A stretch of DNA of 64,000 nucleotides from Spisula solida (Eukaryota > Mollusca > Bivalvia > Venerida > Mactridae): contig OX365947.1 of NCBI GenBank assembly GCA_947247005.1, positions 34,676,760 to 34,740,759 on the forward strand, in the 5' to 3' direction. The stretch's first letter is position 1, and every line of letters starts with the position of its first letter. The notes under the pieces are model-generated. The model saw nothing but the letters and a program-made list of their open reading frames with translations. It had not been told where the DNA came from and did no database searches. This document shows, one piece after another, positions 60,801 to 64,000 of this stretch. Both the position numbers and the translations under genes were made by a program.

Positions 60801-63748
60801 TCTTGGAACATTCTATAAGTAACCTTACCTCATTTAGCCACTCGTATGTTAAATGGATTTATTAAAATCATATTAAAATATAATGCATCATATCTTTTGA
60901 TGTCATAAACTTCTTTTCTTGGATGCAACATCATTCAAACCTATATTATGTTGCAGCTTATTACTGGGTATATTTAAGAGACTACAATCATGTACTTTCA
61001 CGGTCAATAAAAAATAATGAGTACTGGTAAATGGAAATAAACTCTCAGTGTTCTGTTGATAGAGTTTTTAAATGAATTTTCAGATCCATGAGAACAAGTA
61101 TGAATTCAACCAAAGATTGTTAGCACTGCGTGATAAGAAGATAAGTGTCATAGAAGAAATCAAAGATCTTACTGCTGAACTAGAAGTTGTACATGCTAAC
61201 CTGGGAGCTCAGTTAGTGAAACCAATACCTGAAGTACCTACCATGCATCCCGATGAAATGCCAGAAAAGTATGTAAATGTATTAATCAGGGCTTTTCCCT
61301 TATGATGTACTGAATCATTTCCCCATGTCACCAAAATATCAATAATACCCCTCCCCCTAATGAAAGGTATTCTCAGGCTCTTCTTTAAAATTAGGGAAAA
61401 AACCCTGTCATGTATTGTGATGGATAAAGCCAAATAAAAAAATATGCATGGTTCTTGTAACACTAAGAAAATGTTAGGGTCAAAAGTGTATTTTTGTTTT
61501 ACCAGTATTTTAATAGTTATCAGTATTTGATGTTGTACATTTGGTGTTTTGCTCTACATTGATACCGTTCAGACTAAGAAGATAAATACATACATGTATT
61601 ACAGATATTGAATAAATATTAAGATGATTTAATTTAACCATCAATTGTTATAATTTCAGGAAACTTGAGTACACAAGAGAAACTTTGATAGCATTTAAGA
61701 AGGAAATGGCAGAGAAAGCAGCAACAGCTAAGAAAGGTGGACAGGACGCTGGTGGTTTTGGTGGATTTGGAGGATTTGGTGGTGACTCCAAGAAGCCTGT
61801 AAGTATTCATAGTAAACGTGTATTAGGCCCTGATCTCCCAAAGCATCTCAAGTAGAAATCTCAACTCAAATTTAGATTTTGCTAAAATCATAGTCAGACC
61901 TTTAGATTTATAGATCTGATTTTCGAGCTCTTGGAATTTCACTGTAATAAACTCAGAATTATGTTTCTGAATTGTGATGCCAATTCTGAGCCCAGCCTCT
62001 CATGGAATTTACCTCAAAGAGACATGGCAATATTTGAAATGAGATTTTGCTCTAGTTGAGATGCTTTGGGAGATCGGGGCCTGGTTTATTTTTTATTTAA
62101 GTTATACTGATTGTTCAATTGATAAAATACTATAAAACATATGTGATTTATGTATGTGATAACCCAGTTTATGTATGTACATGTATGCCCTGACAACAGG
62201 AGTTAGCTGGTTTGATCTGATGCCAACCCATACCAAATTCTCGTCTAGCCTAGAAGTAACCTTGCTCAGCTCTTCGCATATGAACCTAGTTTCAGGGTTT
62301 GTTAGCTCAGTTTCAGAATAATGCTATGGGAAACTCTATTGACTGAATCCTTGTTGATCTTTGAAGTTTTCAGTTTTGGATAGTGAATAAAACCCACATA
62401 ATTTGTTCTTTTACCAAATGTTGATTGAGGATTTTTACAAAATATTTGTTAGGAGTTTATGCACACTTTGTAAAGATTTTATACACACTTTGTGGTACAT
62501 GTTTGGTATATGTTACAGGATGCACGTAGTACCTCACCGAGCCTGGCACAGAAACAGAGTACTACTATTAGTACAGCTAAACCTACAGATGACGACTATG
62601 CACCCGAAGATGTTGAAGAGGAAGATTTATCTCCCTTAGAATTACAAATAAAGAAAGCTGAAGTTATTAGGTATTGCACAATAAACTATTTTAATTCTGG
62701 TAGACTTGTATAGTAAAGCATATTGCCTAATATCTTAGTACATACATACCTTACTTTTTATTGATTAAATGCAGGTGTATTTTAGAATTTAATGTGTTAT
62801 ATCTAAGTACTATCTAGTTAATTGTAGAAAATGTTTGCTTGAAAGAAAAGTCTAACATTGTACAATTCAGAATTATAGAAATGCAAGGTTAATCAGAATG
62901 CACAAGTTGATACTGAATAATGTTTTATTAAGAGAGCTGTATGACAATATTTGATAATCATTATTTCATTTGTCCTACAGTAATAACTGTTATGTTTTTC
63001 CACAGATTGACATATGAGCAAGATCGTCTTCTATCACGCATTAGTGAAATAGTTAAGAACTTTGATGCTGAACTTCGTCTTCTACGTCATGACAAATTCA
63101 GATTGGATATTGTTATGAAAAATGCTGATTTGAGGTAAATAACTTACATTTTACTTGTTTTAAATGTGTGTTTTATCATATTGGCTTTATTGATTTATAT
63201 TGAACTAAATTGAGTTAAAAAAGGAAAATAGTATGTTTTTAATGTCAGTTTGAGCGCACATGCAATTTTCTCAGGGATACATGTTTGCAACTTCTGCAGC
63301 ATTTGTAAAGATTATTGCAATTAAAAGGTAAAATTGACCTGAGAATAAAACTTGGTCTTAATAATGATAATTATAAGTAGAGGTAAAGCCTAGGTCCCAC
63401 TGAGGAATTCCTTATCAGCGCTGTTTTCCCAATTTCTTACCATCCAAATCATTACAATTCCTTCTGATATCCCAAACTGTCTCATGACTTCCCCAAAGCT
63501 TCCCCCAGAACATGAGGAACCTGTTTCTGATGTCCTGATAGCTCAATAATATCAATCAGGAGTACATCACCGAGGCAAAAAATGTTCCGTGGGACCTAGG
63601 CTTTATGTGAGATATTATTGTGGATATTTTCAGACAAGTAACATTGTTTGAAGAGTTAGTGTTACTGAAGGAGTACGAGAAGAGAGAAGATGTTCTAGCA
63701 GAGAAAGTCACCAATAAACAACAAGAAAAGTTAGATATGCAAGCCAAG
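37658..63748 (+). CDS. CFAP44: CFAP44 (WDR52), cilia- and flagella-associated WD-repeat protein; 30 coding exons, 3' end outside the window
   Basis: Axonemal protein; with CFAP43 it forms the tether between the dynein f/I1 motor heads and the doublet microtubule (family knowledge). Exons: 37658-37703, 40278-40454, 41644-41769, 41944-42387, 42654-42801, 43531-43693, 44224-44363, 45071-45250, 45572-45851, 46495-46656, 47121-47268, 47782-47876, 48644-48847, 49387-49497, 50366-50518, 51961-52078, 52811-52917, 53366-53514, 54395-54671, 55174-55226, 56075-56237, 57138-57268, 58929-59116, 59539-59705, 60183-60371, 61084-61268, 61660-61798, 62519-62670, 63006-63134, 63634-63748. All are GT/AG in consistent phase, 4,839 nt or 1,613 codons. 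Diagnostic peptides are '[15 protein letters not shown]', '[20 protein letters not shown]', '[11 protein letters not shown]' and '[20 protein letters not shown]'. Human CFAP44 is about 1,850 aa, so a few hundred residues lie downstream. Confidence 0.96.
39461..39922. mobile_element. MITE in CFAP44 intron 1, 462 bp
   Basis: Terminal inverted repeats 'tcaggtctattatat' and 'atataatagacctga'. The sub-terminal motif 'cccgatttgtgtat' and 'tgtatatgatatacaaat'-type palindromes recur near both ends. No coding capacity. Confidence 0.75.
40477..40646. mobile_element. MITE family B, copy 2
   Basis: 170 bp with ends 'tacagtacaacctct' and 'agaggttgtacagta'. The outermost TA at both ends fits a Tc1/mariner-type TA target. 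It begins 22 bp after the exon 2 donor of CFAP44. Confidence 0.85.
40715..41479. mobile_element. hAT-like element with a small unidentified ORF
   Basis: Ends 'cagagctacatataagc' and 'gcttatctgtagctctg' are flanked by 8-bp segments 'atgatcat' and 'attattat' (6 of 8 identical), as expected for a degraded hAT target duplication. Inside, a 123-codon minus-strand ORF (41325-40954) and a 127-codon plus-strand ORF overlap. The minus one contains '[10 protein letters not shown]', reminiscent of sequences near transposase N-termini, but I cannot assign it. Another solo left end is at about 28176. The element lies in CFAP44 intron 2. Confidence 0.6.
42806..42902. repeat. Short tandem repeat next to the exon 5 donor
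   Basis: About three imperfect copies of 'ataatttctgtttgcttgtt' plus a few bases, beginning 5 bp after the CFAP44 exon 5 donor. Confidence 0.85.
43531..50518 (+). CDS. CFAP44: CFAP44 exons 6-15: main WD-repeat propeller region
   Basis: Encodes residues 314-859. Blades are seen as GH-type or equivalent starts and W/F-D-type ends: '[11 protein letters not shown]', 'HIKFWKMAD', 'GNMLLWDGG', 'DGYIRVWDFE', '[12 protein letters not shown]'. The 'TSGGGIGAI' and '[14 protein letters not shown]' stretches are highly conserved across CFAP44 orthologues. Exon 8 starts at the last of five tandem copies of its own acceptor. The intron before exon 16 holds a 980-bp TIR element. Confidence 0.94.
44721..45123 (+). 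repeat. 79-bp tandem repeat carrying the exon 8 splice acceptor, five copies
   Basis: Each unit contains 'cttgtttatattgtag' followed by the first ~50 bases of CFAP44 exon 8 ('tcctgatggtaccctgctgg' onward). Acceptor positions are 44754, 44833, 44912, 44991 and 45070, exactly 79 bp apart. The third copy has its AG changed to TG. Only the fifth continues into the rest of the exon ('atgttgactgtgtggg'). Confidence 0.97.
47462..47568. mobile_element. MITE, 107 bp
   Basis: Perfect terminal inverted repeats 'tactgtaaaccaa' and 'ttggtttacagta', with 'cgaa' and 'ttcgcg' motifs inside. Non-coding, in CFAP44 intron 11. Confidence 0.8.
48486..48571 (+). mobile_element. tRNA-derived SINE-like head
   Basis: An A-box-like 'tggcgcagtcggta' is followed by a B-box 'ggttcgaatcc' that sits in a paired arm ('gtggg' / 'cccac'). 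The acceptor stem does not pair, so a working tRNA is unlikely. It lies 73 bp upstream of CFAP44 exon 13, with little sequence between the head and an AT-rich tail. Confidence 0.55.
48871..49050. mobile_element. MITE family B, copy 3
   Basis: 180 bp with perfect ends 'tacagtacaacctct' and 'agaggttgtactgta'. It starts 24 bp after the exon 13 donor of CFAP44. The interior matches the other two copies. Confidence 0.85.
49811..50085 (+). repeat. Dispersed repeat family A, copy 2
   Basis: Same order of motifs as the copy at 5073, with 'ggtcaaaggtcaaggtcaat' more complete here. In CFAP44 intron 14. Confidence 0.8.
50936..51915. mobile_element. 980-bp TIR element with three 172-bp internal units
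   Basis: Inverted ends of about 29 bp share 'gatttccaacct' on one side and 'aggttggaaatc' on the other, plus 'atgagc' / 'gctcat' outermost. Internal units start at about 51129, 51301 and 51473 ('ttggggtaaaacctt'). It ends 45 bp before CFAP44 exon 16. No coding capacity. Confidence 0.75.
51961..54671 (+). CDS. CFAP44: CFAP44 exons 16-19: charged linker and second WD segment
   Basis: Encodes residues 860-1076. Exon 16 is a run of Glu, Lys and Arg ('[19 protein letters not shown]') predicted as a helix. Exons 17-19 return to a beta-propeller-like pattern with '[18 protein letters not shown]', '[13 protein letters not shown]', and '[20 protein letters not shown]' followed by 'DGNFFQF'. Confidence 0.93.
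54713..54975 (+). repeat. Dispersed repeat family A, copy 3 (3' truncated)
   Basis: Matches the other copies up to 'ttctgactattggg', then loses the 'ggggcatacatg' tail. A short segment ('accaaatggtttccgtt') is duplicated internally. It starts 42 bp after the exon 19 donor of CFAP44. Confidence 0.75.
55174..63748 (+). CDS. CFAP44: CFAP44 exons 20-30: C-terminal coiled-coil region (incomplete)
   Basis: Encodes residues 1077-1613. Long heptad-like helices dominate ('[20 protein letters not shown]', '[20 protein letters not shown]', '[20 protein letters not shown]', '[20 protein letters not shown]'). A short glycine-rich insert '[11 protein letters not shown]' lies in exon 27. The last exon in the window ends in phase 0 at a GTAATA donor, so the gene continues to the right. 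Confidence 0.94.
55742..55877. repeat. Long hairpin
   Basis: Arms of about 55 bp with mismatches ('ctctgtttctcaatat' and 'atattgagtaaacagag'; 'ttcaggagatgtaa' and 'ttacatctcctgaa'), with a small 'tgttacatgag' tandem repeat at the tip. In CFAP44 intron 20; probably a MITE. Confidence 0.7.
55893..56064 (-). mobile_element. SINE inserted at the exon 21 acceptor of CFAP44
   Basis: On the minus strand it runs from a tRNA-like head (A box 'tagctcaatgg', B box 'ggttcaaatcc', about 56043-55980) through a short body ('aataaaggctatgctcggca') to a poly-A tail (poly-T at 55904-55920). It is flanked by near-perfect 15-bp target duplications, 'aatagatggatattt' (55893-55907) and 'aatagatgaatattt' (56050-56064). 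The right duplication ends 10 bp before the splice-site AG. Confidence 0.85.
56505..57085. repeat. G/A-rich element with 77-78-bp tandem units
   Basis: About 3.5 units marked by 'ggccaatgctgcatttgatc' (56631, 56709, 56786) alternate with 'gggggaaaaacggggcca' tracts. The outer parts repeat 'gtaacaggccaaattt' (near 56511 and 56999) and end in 'ctacacctgtaacc', roughly the inverse of the start. In CFAP44 intron 21. Confidence 0.8.
57448..58630. repeat. Tandem duplication, one copy split by a transposon
   Basis: A block of about 130 bp ('aaactgtctaacaatctata' to 'tgcagactaccctaa') occurs twice. In the left copy it is interrupted after 'gttcatag' by the 925-bp TA-flanked element; the right copy (58509-58640) is intact. 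The copies differ at only a few positions. Confidence 0.9.
57564..58488 (-). mobile_element. Pogo/Tigger-like DNA transposon remnant
   Basis: Ends 'cagtggaacccctctaatcc' and its imperfect reverse complement are flanked by TA, typical of Tc1/mariner/pogo elements. On the minus strand from 57842 an ORF begins '[19 protein letters not shown]' and continues 'KLIREYF', like the N-terminal helix-turn-helix of CENP-B/Tigger-type transposases. It is cut off after about 35 residues, at a possible GT donor. The catalytic core is missing, so it is non-autonomous. Confidence 0.75.
59225..59376. repeat. 76-bp tandem duplication
   Basis: Two adjacent copies starting 'ggtttgaggttgaatgag' and 'ggtttgaagttgaatgag', in CFAP44 intron 23. 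Confidence 0.85.
61825..62082. mobile_element. MITE family C, copy 2
   Basis: Terminal inverted repeats 'aggccctgatctcccaaagc' and 'gctttgggagatcggggcct' pair almost perfectly; the arms continue with 'atctcaa' and 'ttgagat'. In CFAP44 intron 27, starting 26 bp after the exon 27 donor. Confidence 0.85.
63384..63605. mobile_element. MITE, 222 bp, next to CFAP44 exon 30
   Basis: Perfect inverted ends 'aaagcctaggtcccac' (63385-63400) and 'gtgggacctaggcttt' (63589-63604). It ends 28 bp before exon 30 begins, so the acceptor region lies directly beside it. Confidence 0.85.
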
Positions 63749-64000
63749 GTAATACATTCTACAACTGTTTTATAATTCTTACATATACCATTTACTTAAA
63801 GTGACACTGTAGGTGCAAAGATAATGTTGGCAGTATTGAGAAAATTATATAATGCTTAGCTGAACGAGTATATAGACTGTCATATGAAGAAAACAATCAC
63901 TGATGGTTTTAACTGGTTATTGATTTTTCTTAAGCAAATAATAACAGTTTGAGGGACAGGGCTGATTTTCTAGGAATTAATTTAAACAGGCCTGTTAGTA

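Overview
The window is eukaryotic, AT-rich and intron-dense. It most likely comes from a bivalve or other lophotrochozoan mollusc. The pointers are two multi-exon animal genes, many short non-autonomous transposons, and dispersed repeats of a kind I associate with bivalve genomes: the 'agagggcccaaagggcc' family with internal tandem units, and the 'atgccccccatctttgatga' family. The species cannot be named from the sequence alone.

Layout. Positions 1-15,400 hold no gene I can support. They contain a 425-bp foldback element, a SINE-like copy, a decayed LINE on the minus strand (8.9-10.7 kb) and a 1.76-kb minisatellite of about 45 units of 39 bp. From 33,180 down to 15,433 on the minus strand lies a complete eight-exon gene for a BCL-3-like nuclear IkB protein of about 1,559 aa. 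It has a basic N-terminus, six ankyrin repeats and a long acidic, Ser/Thr-rich C-terminal exon that carries a PIDLS (CtBP-type) motif. The 4.5 kb between the two divergently transcribed genes holds a TIR element and a dead LINE fragment. From 37,658 to the right edge on the plus strand lie the first 30 coding exons (1,613 codons) of CFAP44 (WDR52), a WD-repeat protein of the axonemal dynein f/I1 tether. Its C-terminus lies outside the window. Exon phases were checked by hand and are consistent throughout both genes.

The two genes have no evident functional link: one is a transcriptional co-regulator of the NF-kB pathway, the other a ciliary structural protein. They do share an unusual structural feature. 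In each, a minisatellite has grown across an intron-to-exon boundary, so the intron ends in many copies of its own 3' splice site: about 27 copies of 44 bp before BCL-3-like exon 3, and 5 copies of 79 bp before CFAP44 exon 8. In both arrays, use of any upstream acceptor would bring in an in-frame stop. This is the observation I rate highest. Other points worth a second look are a SINE inserted a few bases from a CFAP44 acceptor, a pogo-like element sitting inside one half of a tandem duplication, and kB-like sites just upstream of the BCL-3-like start codon.
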